From: CAYGAW01 sp964347945
GTDB taxonomy: Bacteria > Chloroflexota > Anaerolineae > UBA7937 > B3-Chlor
Assembly: GCA_964347945.1 (NCBI GenBank)
Contig: CAYGAW010000121.1
Coordinates: 1 to 35,062 of the forward strand
Length of the DNA stretch: 35,062 nucleotides
Direction: 5' to 3'
Shown: positions 14,925 through 22,219 of the stretch, piece after piece
How positions within the stretch are numbered: the first letter of the stretch is position 1
Layout: every line of letters begins with the position of its first letter
Notes under the pieces: model-generated
Database searches by the model: none
Told to the model about the DNA's origin: nothing
What the model saw: only the letters and a program-made list of their open reading frames with translations
Translations under genes and position numbers: made by a program

Positions 14925-15824
14925 ATGCTGACGGGAATACACTTTCTTCTCACCTACGCCTGCAATTTCGAGTGCGATCATTGTTTCCTGTACTGCGGCC
15001 CCAACTCCGAGGGCACCTTCACCCTGAGCCAAGTCAAGCAGGTCCTTGACGAGGCAGCCAAGATCGGGACCGTGACCATGGTGTACTTCGAGGGGGGTGA
15101 GCCCTTTCTGTACTACCCTCTGATGGTCGAGGGAGTCAGAATCGCCCGGGAGCAGGGTTTCGAGACCGGCGTAGTGACCAACTCCTATTGGGCCACGACC
15201 GAAGAAGATGCCGAGTTGTGGCTCCGACCACTCGTTGAGCTGCAACTTGGGGACCTCAGCGTCAGTGATGATACCTTTCACCACGGTGACGTAGAAGTGA
15301 CCCCCGCCCAACTGGCCCTGGCGGCGGCCAAGGGGCTGGGCATGCCCTCAGACTCCATTTGCATCGACGAGCCTACGATCGAGACGGGCACGCACAGAGA
15401 TCAAGACAAGGGTGCACCGGTCATCGGGGGCGGTGCCATGTTCAGAGGAAGGGCCGTCCAGAAGCTCGTGGAAGGACTGCCCACAAGGCCGTGGGACGAA
15501 CTCACCAGGTGTCCTTACGAAGACCTGAGAGACCCGGGCAGAGTGCATCTGGATCCTTACGGCCACGTCCACCTCTGCCAGGGGCTGAGCATGGGCAACA
15601 TGTGGCAGACCCCTCTGTCAACCCTCATCGCCAACTATGATCCAGAATACCATCCCATCTGCGGACCCCTACTCGAGGGAGGGCCTGCTCGCCTGGCTGA
15701 AAAACACGATCTCGAACGCGAGGACCAGTACATAGACGAGTGCCACTTCTGCTACCTCCTTCGCCTGGCCTTGATAGACAGATTTCCCCAGCACCTTGCG
15801 CCCCCACAGGTATATGGACTATAA
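14925..15824 (+). CDS. Radical SAM protein with SPASM-like C-terminus
   Basis: 299 residues from the ATG at 14925, which has GGAGGTG five nt upstream. The cluster motif is CNFECDHC (Cys13, Cys17, Cys20; CX3CX2C), followed by the SAM-binding FEGGEP (55-60). The C-terminal part contains several more cysteines, including HLCQGLSMGN, HPICGP and ECHFC, with the GN after Cys as in SPASM-type auxiliary cluster domains. Such enzymes modify peptides or other proteins, or activate partner enzymes. No precursor peptide of the usual short Cys- or Gly-rich type is visible next to it. Hairpins with the same GTACC-GGTAC arms lie just before (14901-14913) and after (15837-15852) the gene. Confidence 0.85.
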   Translation: MLTGIHFLLTYACNFECDHCFLYCGPNSEGTFTLSQVKQVLDEAAKIGTVTMVYFEGGEPFLYYPLMVEGVRIAREQGFETGVVTNSYWATTEEDAELWLRPLVELQLGDLSVSDDTFHHGDVEVTPAQLALAAAKGLGMPSDSICIDEPTIETGTHRDQDKGAPVIGGGAMFRGRAVQKLVEGLPTRPWDELTRCPYEDLRDPGRVHLDPYGHVHLCQGLSMGNMWQTPLSTLIANYDPEYHPICGPLLEGGPARLAEKHDLEREDQYIDECHFCYLLRLALIDRFPQHLAPPQVYGL

Positions 15825-15825
15825 T
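15796..15825 (+). promoter_or_regulatory. Candidate promoter for the cupin gene
   Basis: TTGCGC (15796-15801), 18 bp, then a perfect TATAAT (15820-15825), at the very end of the radical SAM gene and including its TAA stop. The start site would be near 15832, so the hairpins at 15837-15890 would fall in the leader of the cupin transcript. Confidence 0.35.
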
Positions 15826-15836
15826 CGCGGCGCACA

Positions 15837-15898
15837 CGTACCTTGGGGTACGCCCTTGGCTTCGGCAAGAACCATAGTCATGCCGAAGCCTTTGTTCT
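15837..15898 (+). terminator. Hairpin pair ending in a T-rich tract
   Basis: First, CGTACC (15837-15842) with GGTACG (15847-15852). Second, a perfect ten-pair stem, GGCTTCGGCA (15858-15867) with TGCCGAAGCC (15881-15890), followed by TTTGTTCT. The second has the form of an intrinsic terminator for the radical SAM transcript; if the promoter at 15796-15825 is active it would also act as an attenuator before the cupin gene. Confidence 0.6.
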
Positions 15899-15927
15899 GA
15901 TCGACATTGAGACTGAAGGAGATAAAC

Positions 15928-16305
15928 ATGTCTGGCCAACAGAGGACGCGATATTTCATCGATCCCGCTCGGGCACCCAAGATGGTGCAGATGCCGGGCT
16001 TGGAGACGACAGTCCTCACCGGCCTCCACGGCGAACAGATGATGATGGCCCTTAACGCCACCCTCCCCGGTCAGACCGTGCCCACCCATTCCCATCCCCG
16101 TGAGCAGATTGGCATGGTGTATGCCGGCAGGGCGAGGCTCAGAACCGGCGACGAGGAACGCGTCGCGCAGAAGGGAGATTTCTACTGTATCCCCGCCAAC
16201 GTGCCCCACAGTGACACTTGCCTCGGCGATGAGCCGTTCGTGATGCTCGACATCTTCCATCCAGTGCGTGAGGACTTCATCGCCAGGCTACAGGAAGGGC
16301 CGTAG
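15928..16305 (+). CDS. Cupin-domain protein
   Basis: 125 residues from the ATG at 15928, preceded by GAAGGAG. One cupin domain: motif 1 is THSHPREQIGMVYAG, providing His, His and Glu metal ligands, and motif 2 is IPANVPHSD, providing the fourth His. The domain is a small beta barrel that often binds Fe, Mn or Zn and acts as isomerase, dioxygenase or sugar/small-molecule sensor; here there is no DNA-binding domain, so a catalytic or binding role is likely. The MFS gene starts 5 nt downstream, so the two are co-translated and the cupin may handle the transported compound. Confidence 0.88.
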   Translation: MSGQQRTRYFIDPARAPKMVQMPGLETTVLTGLHGEQMMMALNATLPGQTVPTHSHPREQIGMVYAGRARLRTGDEERVAQKGDFYCIPANVPHSDTCLGDEPFVMLDIFHPVREDFIARLQEGP

Positions 16306-16310
16306 GTTCG

Positions 16311-17537
16311 TTGACCAATCGGGACGTCCCCCGGAAAGCTGACGTGAGAGAAAACGTGGAAGAAGCCAGTACAGGCCACAGCGTCCGGCCAGTCTACCGC
16401 GATACGAACCTGCAGATAGTTTTCGGTGTCACACTGATGGCCGTGCTGGGAGTCTCCAGCGTAACCCCGGCATTTCCCAAGATAGTGAACGAACTGGGCA
16501 TTTCACCCCAGGCGGTTGGATACCTGATCATCGCCTTCACCTTGCCCGGGGTGCTTCTGACCCCTGTATTCGGCGTCCTCGCTGATCAGTATGGCAGAAA
16601 GAGGACTCTCGTTCCAGCATTGATGATCTTCGCCATAGCCGGAGGGGCGTGCGCCCTGGTGCGCGACTTCCGTCTCCTATTGCTGCTGCGCTTCTTTCAA
16701 GGGGCAGGTGCAGCCGGCCTCGGCGCCATCAACATAACCATTCTCGGCGATCTCTATTCGGGCACAGAGCTCACAGCGGCCATGGGGTGCAACTCCAGCA
16801 TCCTCAGCCTGGGCACCGCCAGTTATCCAGCCATTGGCGGCGCTCTGGCGACCTTCGGCTGGTACTATCCCTTCATCCTTCCCCTGGCAGCCATTCCCGT
16901 GGGACTGGCCGTTCTCTTCTCTCTGAAGAACCCTGAACCTAAGAACCCGCAACGTTTCAAGCAGTATCTGAGAGACGCCTGGAGTATCATATCTACCCGG
17001 CAGGTTCTCGGTCTTTTCTGCGTCAGCACACTCACCTTCATCATCCTCTATGGATCGTTCCTGACCTACTTCCCGCTGCTACTTGATGCATCCTTCGCCA
17101 TCTCCCCATTCATCATTGGCCTGATCATGTCAGCTTCGTCTGTTGCCACCGCGTTGACCTCCTCCCAGTTGGGTAGAATTGCAGCGGTCTACTCGGAGCG
17201 AACCTTGATCACGTCAGCGTGTTTGCTGTACGCTGTGGCTCTGGTGGTTATCCCTTTCGTGCCCAACCTGTGGCTGTTTCTTGTGCCCACCACCCTCTTC
17301 GGGGTGGCTCAAGGTATCAATATGCCCACTCTCACGGCCCTCCTGGCAGGCCTGGCCCCCATGCAGCAGCGCGGCGCCCTCATGTCCATCAACGGCATGG
17401 TCTTGAGACTGGGCCAGACGTTGGGACCCCTCACCATGGGGGTGTTCTATGCTTTGGCGGGGCCCCCTGCCGCTTTCTTTGCGGGCGTGGGCTTCGCACT
17501 GATCATGTTCCTGCTAGCTCTGATCATCATCAGGTAG
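16311..17537 (+). CDS. MFS transporter (drug/metabolite efflux type)
   Basis: 408 residues from the TTG at 16311 (GGAAGGG about 10 nt upstream, within the cupin stop region); a GTG at 16345 is a weaker alternative. About 12 transmembrane helices follow an N-terminal polar stretch of 35 residues. The conserved loop reads GVLADQYGRKR, and RFFQGAGAAGLGA and SLGTASYPAIGG fit helices 4 and 5 of the DHA1 family of proton antiporters. Substrate is unknown. Only 5 nt separate it from the cupin. A hairpin (17537-17554) lies directly after the stop. Confidence 0.9.
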   Translation: MTNRDVPRKADVRENVEEASTGHSVRPVYRDTNLQIVFGVTLMAVLGVSSVTPAFPKIVNELGISPQAVGYLIIAFTLPGVLLTPVFGVLADQYGRKRTLVPALMIFAIAGGACALVRDFRLLLLLRFFQGAGAAGLGAINITILGDLYSGTELTAAMGCNSSILSLGTASYPAIGGALATFGWYYPFILPLAAIPVGLAVLFSLKNPEPKNPQRFKQYLRDAWSIISTRQVLGLFCVSTLTFIILYGSFLTYFPLLLDASFAISPFIIGLIMSASSVATALTSSQLGRIAAVYSERTLITSACLLYAVALVVIPFVPNLWLFLVPTTLFGVAQGINMPTLTALLAGLAPMQQRGALMSINGMVLRLGQTLGPLTMGVFYALAGPPAAFFAGVGFALIMFLLALIIIR

Positions 17538-17554
17538 GGCACCGTGCGGTGCCC
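17537..17554 (+). terminator. Hairpin at the MFS stop codon
   Basis: GGGCACC (17537-17543) pairs perfectly with GGTGCCC (17548-17554) around the loop GTGC. The first base is the last base of the TAG stop. No T run follows, so termination would need a factor, or the stem protects the 3' end. Confidence 0.45.
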
Positions 17555-17626
17555 CAAAGTGCCTCCTGCGAGGCCACGTAGGCTGGTGCTGCGCTCGTGC
17601 CTGCCAGGCTCCAGCAGGGCCTGGCT

Positions 17627-17654
17627 TTCACAACTCGAAGGAATTGTGTAAACT
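17627..17654 (+). promoter_or_regulatory. Candidate promoter for the CDF gene (leaderless)
   Basis: TTCACA (17627-17632, five of six consensus), 16 bp, then TAAACT (17649-17654). A start near 17661 would put the first transcribed base at the ATG (17662), which would explain why no ribosome site is visible there. Confidence 0.35.
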
Positions 17655-17661
17655 TACAGGT

Positions 17662-19077
17662 ATGAACGAACTGGCGACAGAGGAGAAGGCTAGCACTGAG
17701 AAGACAGCTGTAGCCTTATCGTCGGTGCTCGCCGCCGTCCTTCTCACAGTCACAAAAACAGGCATAGGTATCTGGACCGGAAGCCTGGGCATCCTGGCTG
17801 AGGCTGCGCACTCTGGCCTCGATTTGATCGCGGCCGTGATCACCTATGGTGCCGTGCGGATTTCCGACAAGCCTGCCGACGCAAGGCATCCCTATGGCCA
17901 TGGCAAGGTAGAGAACCTCTCCGCCTTGGCGGAAACTCTGCTCCTGCTCATCACCTGTGTCTGGATCATCTATGAGGCTATCAACCGCCTGTTCTTCAAA
18001 GAGGTGCACATCGACGCCAATCTATGGGCCTTCGGCGTCGTTGCGCTTTCCATCATCGTCGACATCAACCGGTCGAAAGCATTGCGCCGGGTAGCCGAGA
18101 AGCATGATAGCCAGGCCCTGCAAGCCGACGCCCTACACTTTAGCACCGACATCTGGAGTTCAGCGGTGGTCATGGTTGGACTGTTCCTGGTCAAGATCAG
18201 CGAATGGATCGGCGGCCTCACGGCGTTGGCCAACGCCGACGCCATCGCCGCCCTGGGGGTGGCCCTCCTCGTCATCTACGTCAGCCTCCAGCTCGGCAAG
18301 CGATCCGTGGACGTGCTCCTCGACACCGCGCCGGCGGGCGTCGCCGACCAGATCCGTGAGCAGGTGGACCAGCTTGAGGGTGTAAGCGCCTGCCAACAAG
18401 TACGTGTGCGCCGTGCTGGTGCCGGGAGCTTCACGGACATCTTTCTGAAGATAGACGGAGATACCTCCTTCGAGCGGGCCCACGAGATAACCGCCCGAGT
18501 CGAAGAGCTAGTCCGGAACCTGGTACCCCGCGCCGACGTGGTCGTTCATTACGAACCGGGTGAGGCCAGCCCTGGCCTCGTCGCTCAGGTTAGGAGCAAT
18601 GCGCATGAGCTGGGCGCCAGTGCCCACAGCATCTGGGCCTGGCCAACCACCGTGGGTCAGCATGTGGAACTGCACCTGGAAGTGAGCAGGAACGCTTCTC
18701 TCGAAGAAGCCCACGATTTGGCCACCCGTCTCGAGGCCCGGGTCAAGGAGGCTCGACCTGACATCAGTGAGGTGGTGGCCCACATCGAGCCCGTGGGTGA
18801 TGCGAAAGGGTCCGCGACGCCGCTGGGCGGAGAGGCCCGCGCCGAGATGGAGGCGAAGATCGTGTCTCTTGTTGACGGTTTCGTTCGTGATGGCGCCTGT
18901 CACCACGTGGCCGTCTGGCAAGAAGACCGAAGCTGGGTGGCCTCACTGCACTGCTCCCTCAGCCCTGAACTCTCCATTCAAGAGGCTCACGATCTAAGCG
19001 AGCGGATGGAAATGCGTTTGCTGGACGAGCTGCCCCTATTAACCCGAGTCGTGATCCACATCGAACCTCCCCAATAG
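17662..19077 (+). CDS. CDF (cation diffusion facilitator) transporter, triple CTD
   Basis: 471 residues; family members are usually about 300. The membrane part (residues about 15-205, six helices) has the paired metal site: His50 and Asp54 (AAHSGLD) in helix 2 and His159 and Asp163 (HFSTD) in helix 5, as in Zn/Cd-type CDF exporters working by proton exchange. The rest consists of three tandem copies of the cytoplasmic ferredoxin-like dimerisation domain (about 212-292, 293-375 and 390-470). Each has the phrase ...AHE/AHDLxxRxExxx... and ends with VVxHIEP or VVVHYEP (VVVHYEPGE, EVVAHIEPVG, RVVIHIEPPQ). Normally there is one copy. The start ATG lacks a ribosome site. The methyltransferase follows 70 nt later. 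Confidence 0.9.
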   Translation: MNELATEEKASTEKTAVALSSVLAAVLLTVTKTGIGIWTGSLGILAEAAHSGLDLIAAVITYGAVRISDKPADARHPYGHGKVENLSALAETLLLLITCVWIIYEAINRLFFKEVHIDANLWAFGVVALSIIVDINRSKALRRVAEKHDSQALQADALHFSTDIWSSAVVMVGLFLVKISEWIGGLTALANADAIAALGVALLVIYVSLQLGKRSVDVLLDTAPAGVADQIREQVDQLEGVSACQQVRVRRAGAGSFTDIFLKIDGDTSFERAHEITARVEELVRNLVPRADVVVHYEPGEASPGLVAQVRSNAHELGASAHSIWAWPTTVGQHVELHLEVSRNASLEEAHDLATRLEARVKEARPDISEVVAHIEPVGDAKGSATPLGGEARAEMEAKIVSLVDGFVRDGACHHVAVWQEDRSWVASLHCSLSPELSIQEAHDLSERMEMRLLDELPLLTRVVIHIEPPQ

Positions 19078-19147
19078 AGTCTTCGGCGCCGTCAAGCCAG
19101 GAGTCGCTACCACCCGCGGGTTGTACATAGCTACTGCAGGAGACCGC

Positions 19148-19744
19148 GTGAGCGAATACGAAGGCTGGGAAGAGATCTATAGGAAGCATGCCCCAGAGTC
19201 CCTGCCTTGGGAGCTGGGGGAGCCGCGCCCCGTTCTGGTCGAGCTCATCCAGAGCCGAAAGGTGTTGCCAGAAGGCAAGGCTCTGGACTTGTGCTGCGGC
19301 CTGGGCACCAACACTATCTACTTGGCCAGCGCCGGGTTTCAGACCACAGGAATAGACATCTCAAAGACCGCTGTGGCTCACGCGCAGCGACAGGCCCGCG
19401 CGGCTGGCGTCAACATCCGATTCTGGGCCAGCAGCGCGCTCGACCTGCCCTTCGAGCCTGATGAATTCGATTTCATCTTCGACATGGGTTGTTTCCACCA
19501 CATACGCCGCCCAGACAGGGACGCCTTCATCCAGGGAATCCTGCGTATACTGAAGAACAGTGGACACTACTTCATGATTTGCTTCAGCGACAAGAACGGA
19601 CCCGCCTGGAACCATTTCTCCGACGAGGAGATCCTCGATATTTTCTCCCCACATTTCGATGCATTAGAGATGCAGCACTTCTTTTCCCTTGAAGGCGACG
19701 GCCGCACCCGATTCTTCTACGCCACTCTCTTTCGGTCCCGATAG
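19148..19744 (+). CDS. Class I SAM-dependent methyltransferase
   Basis: 198 residues from the GTG at 19148, chosen because GCAGGAG lies five nt upstream; a TTG at 19121 is the longer alternative. Motif I is LDLCCGLGTNTIYLA, the next strand gives TTGIDISKTAV, and the post-II block is FIFDMGCFHHI. The N-terminal YEGWEEIYRKHAPESLPWELG recalls thiopurine/tellurite (TehB-like) methyltransferases that act on small hydrophobic or chalcogen compounds. A role in metal or metalloid detoxification together with the CDF transporter upstream is a guess from context only. No terminator with a T run is seen for it on this strand. Confidence 0.82.
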   Translation: MSEYEGWEEIYRKHAPESLPWELGEPRPVLVELIQSRKVLPEGKALDLCCGLGTNTIYLASAGFQTTGIDISKTAVAHAQRQARAAGVNIRFWASSALDLPFEPDEFDFIFDMGCFHHIRRPDRDAFIQGILRILKNSGHYFMICFSDKNGPAWNHFSDEEILDIFSPHFDALEMQHFFSLEGDGRTRFFYATLFRSR

Positions 19745-19850
19745 ACCAGCGGGCCTCGATTCCCCCCGCGACCACCGCCCACAAGTTTTCCCGACCGGAC
19801 AGCCGATGCTCGTAGGCACGTGGCATCCACGACCCTGCACCACCCAGCTG

Positions 19851-19887
19851 AAAAACAAAGGGCTACCGCAAGAAACCACGGTAGCCC
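19851..19887 (-). terminator. Intrinsic terminator of the parvulin transcript
   Basis: On the minus strand, GGGCTACCG pairs perfectly with CGGTAGCCC (19879-19887 with 19860-19868), nine pairs around a ten-base loop, followed by TTTGTTTTT (19851-19859). It is a textbook intrinsic terminator about 100 bp past the stop of the parvulin gene. Confidence 0.85.
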
Positions 19888-19989
19888 TCATGATTGCCGT
19901 TCGCGGGCAACGCCCCTGTGAAACCGGTCACCCTCGGAGGTGAAGACTTGAGGATGACCTCCAATAATCTGAACTAGCGCATCATCTGA

Positions 19990-21144
19990 CTACTCCGGGG
20001 GCACACTGCCCTCCGACCAGTAAGATTCGATGATCGCGCCTTCGCGCAGATCGAGGACCCAGGCGTCGAAGGCGTCCCTCCTCCGCTGATACAGCACGGC
20101 AGGATCCAGCTCCCTGTCCTCGTCTCGCTCCTCAACCAACAGGATGTGGAACCCGTACTCTGTTACCACTACATCGCTAAGCTCGCCAGGTTCGAGACTG
20201 AAAGCCGCCTCGTCGAATTCCGCGACCATCTGGCCCTTGGCAAACCAGCCCAGGTCGCCACCCTGTTGCGCGCTACCCGGATCCTTGGACAGTTCCTCGG
20301 CCAGGGCCGCAAAATCTTCCCCCTCCCGCAACCTCTTCAGCACCACCTCAGCCTCGGCTTCGGTCTCAACCAGAATGTGCCGAGCGAGTATGTGAGGCTC
20401 AGTGGTGGGCACTCCCTCCGTGACGACCTCCTCCATCTTCTGGCCCAAGAGCTCTGCCTCGACGGTCTCCCGCAACTCCTCCTCGGACATCCCGGCACTC
20501 TCTTGTACGCTTCTCAGATACTCTCTGTAGACCTCGTCGAACTCGGCCTTGGTTATGCCGCTCTGTGTCGCAGTCGGCGATATCTCAGTGGTTGGGGTGA
20601 TAGGCTCAGTTGCGGGTGGAGAGACCTCGGTCACCTCGTCCCTGTAGTAACCAAAGGACTCTTCCATTGCTCGATCCATCTCCTCATCGGACACAACAAC
20701 GCCCATCTCCTCAGCGGCTTGCCGGATAAGCTCCTCCTCCATCAAATCATCCAGGAAGGCCTCGGTGTCGAGTTGCGCCCTGAGATTCGAGAGTGTGGTC
20801 AGCTGTAGCTCCAGGTAGGAGATGGCAGCCTGGTCCGACTCAGGGTCAAACGTGGAAATCTGGACCTGCGCCTGCTGGATTGCTGTATCGATGCTCGTAC
20901 GCTGGAGGCGGACCCTCTTTTGATAGGTGGTGGTGGAGATAGGTACGTCGTTAACGACCACCAGCGGCCGCGAGGGCTTGACGACCAACTCCGTGTACGC
21001 CCCGTAGGCCAAGATTGCCACGATCACAAAGGCTACAACAGCTGCCACGCCGATCAGGATCAGTCGCTGCCGCCGCTCCTTCTCACGGCGAGATCGCTGT
21101 TTCCTAGTAAGAGGGATCTCTTTCTTCACCCTTCTCTTGGCCAT
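19990..21144 (-). CDS. Membrane-anchored parvulin foldase (PpiC/PrsA/SurA-like)
   Basis: 384 residues. A basic cytoplasmic stretch (residues 1-26, many Arg/Lys) precedes one membrane helix (about 27-50), so the protein is anchored with the rest outside the cytoplasm. Residues about 55-245 are a SurA/PrsA-like chaperone region, with a Pro/Thr-rich insert around 165-190. The parvulin prolyl isomerase domain is about 250-337: ARHILVETEAEAE, DPGSAQQGGDLGWF, FDEAAFSLEPGE and YGFHILLVEE are all typical. It is not a lipoprotein, unlike PrsA. It would assist folding of exported proteins. The ATG has GGAGG five nt upstream. A terminator lies on either side, so it is a single-gene transcript after rpsR. 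Confidence 0.92.
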   Translation of the reverse strand: MAKRRVKKEIPLTRKQRSRREKERRQRLILIGVAAVVAFVIVAILAYGAYTELVVKPSRPLVVVNDVPISTTTYQKRVRLQRTSIDTAIQQAQVQISTFDPESDQAAISYLELQLTTLSNLRAQLDTEAFLDDLMEEELIRQAAEEMGVVVSDEEMDRAMEESFGYYRDEVTEVSPPATEPITPTTEISPTATQSGITKAEFDEVYREYLRSVQESAGMSEEELRETVEAELLGQKMEEVVTEGVPTTEPHILARHILVETEAEAEVVLKRLREGEDFAALAEELSKDPGSAQQGGDLGWFAKGQMVAEFDEAAFSLEPGELSDVVVTEYGFHILLVEERDEDRELDPAVLYQRRRDAFDAWVLDLREGAIIESYWSEGSVPPE

Positions 21145-21262
21145 CGAATCCTCCGCTCGCCCCCTGGACGTCCCTCCAGCTTTGCCGACCCGTCAGTGGA
21201 GGCGTATGTGGATGCACAACAGCGGGCAGCCTGCGACCCGCCATGGCTGTGCACCCAGACGC

Positions 21263-21306
21263 CAACAACAAGGATAGGGCATAGGACGGCGAACGCCCAT
21301 GCCCTA
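21263..21306 (-). terminator. Terminator-like hairpin after rpsR
   Basis: On the minus strand TAGGGCAT pairs with ATGCCCTA (21299-21306 with 21275-21282), with an inner GGCG-CGCC stem, followed by TCCTTGTTGTTG. It lies 20 nt past the rpsR stop. The uridine tract is interrupted, so it is a good but not perfect intrinsic terminator. Confidence 0.6.
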
Positions 21307-21325
21307 CGGATCAATGTCCTACAAT

Positions 21326-21598
21326 CTAGCTGCCGCGAATGTGCTCCGCAGTATACGGTAACAGCGCTATGTGTCGCGCCCGCTTCACGGCCAGCGCCAG
21401 GCGTCGCTGGTGTTTGGCACACGTGCCGCTCTTGCGTCGCGGCTTGATCTTACCCCGATTCGTGATGTACTGGCGCAAGAAAGCTGCATCTTTGTAATCT
21501 GGTGCATCGATCTTGTCCACGCAGAAACTGCACTTCTTCTTGCGCCGAAACTTGAATCCGCGTCTTCTCCTTGGTCTCCGGTCTCGTCTATCGGCCAA
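21326..21598 (-). CDS. rpsR: 30S ribosomal protein S18
   Basis: About 90 residues from the TTG at 21598 (MADRRDRRPRRRRGF). Family marks are CSFC, APDYKD, LRQYITNRGKI, RR.G.CAKHQRRLALAVKRARHIALLPYT; the CXXC plus C-x-x-H residues make it the zinc-binding version. S18 pairs with S6 on the 30S platform. An earlier in-frame TTG at 21604 touches the Shine-Dalgarno GGAGG with no spacing, so the second TTG, six nt from it, is the better start; that GGAGG lies within the last codons of rpsF, which ends two nt upstream, so translation is coupled. No ssb lies between rpsF and rpsR, where it stands in many bacteria. Confidence 0.95.
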   Translation of the reverse strand: MADRRDRRPRRRRGFKFRRKKKCSFCVDKIDAPDYKDAAFLRQYITNRGKIKPRRKSGTCAKHQRRLALAVKRARHIALLPYTAEHIRGS

Positions 21599-21600
21599 GC

Positions 21601-22050
21601 TCAACCTCCTAGTTCTCCCTGCTCAGAATCCTCTGCCTCTTCCTCAGCCATGGCTTCCTCGCCAGGCTCTACCTCTCCTGGCTCTTCCACAGGCTCTTCT
21701 TCGGGCTCCACCTCTTCCTGATCGGGCGGAGGCTCCTCGTGGGGTCTGGCTTCCACCGGTGCGACCTCCTCGGCCTTCACCAATAGGTAGCGGATCACCT
21801 CCTCGGTCAACGCCAACCTGCCTCTTAATTCCGAGATTGCAGCCCCTTCCAGCTGGATCTGAGCGACCATGTAGTGTCCCTCGCGAAACCTCCGGATGGG
21901 GTAAGCCAGACGGCGTCTGCCCCAGGAGTCCAACCTCAAGACCTCACCACCTCCATCGGCGATCATCCGGCCGACTCTCTCAGTCACCCCTTGCAAGTCC
22001 TCTTCCTCAACCTCTGGACTGATGATGTACACCAATTCGTAGTTGCGCAA
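21601..22050 (-). CDS. rpsF: 30S ribosomal protein S6 with acidic tail
   Basis: 149 residues, starting at a TTG (22048-22050) with AAAGGAG seven nt upstream. Residues 1-95 are a normal S6: MRNYELVYIISPEVEEEDL, DSWGRRRLAYPIRRFREGHYMV, and a closing helix ELRGRLALTEEVIRYLLVK. S6 binds 16S rRNA as a pair with S18. Residues about 96-149 form an unusual Glu/Pro-rich acidic tail, about half Glu, with few hydrophobic residues. In E. coli a Glu tail is added to S6 after translation by RimK; here such a tail is encoded in the gene itself. The gene has its own promoter (22136-22164) and is coupled to rpsR. Confidence 0.95.
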   Translation of the reverse strand: MRNYELVYIISPEVEEEDLQGVTERVGRMIADGGGEVLRLDSWGRRRLAYPIRRFREGHYMVAQIQLEGAAISELRGRLALTEEVIRYLLVKAEEVAPVEARPHEEPPPDQEEVEPEEEPVEEPGEVEPGEEAMAEEEAEDSEQGELGG

Positions 22051-22129
22051 TCAACGGCTCCTTTCTTCGGGCATGCCCCCAGTCCTCGCTGCGGGCAGAA
22101 AGTCAGCAGCCAGTACCCCGGCTGCCCAA
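22051..22129 (-). promoter_or_regulatory. Structured leader of rpsF, possible S6:S18 element
   Basis: The expected transcript from about 22129 to the rpsF start can form GGGCAG with CTGCCC, enclosing a second hairpin, with CCG next to the outer stem. The S6:S18 complex is known to bind such a CCG-containing leader hairpin in many bacteria and so repress rpsF. The match here is by eye only. Confidence 0.35.
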
Positions 22130-22135
22130 TACATT

Positions 22136-22164
22136 AGTATACCATTATGCTCGGGTAGCGTCAA
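22136..22164 (-). promoter_or_regulatory. Promoter of rpsF-rpsR
   Basis: On the minus strand TTGACG (22159-22164), exactly 17 bp, then TATACT (22136-22141), preceded by TGG (extended -10). It lies in the 169-bp gap after cysS, so the two ribosomal genes form their own transcript, with a start near 22129. Confidence 0.75.
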
Positions 22165-22219
22165 CATTTGTACCATCGACAAGGCCTCTGCCTCCACGCT
22201 ACTGCTTGCGCCGGCACCC

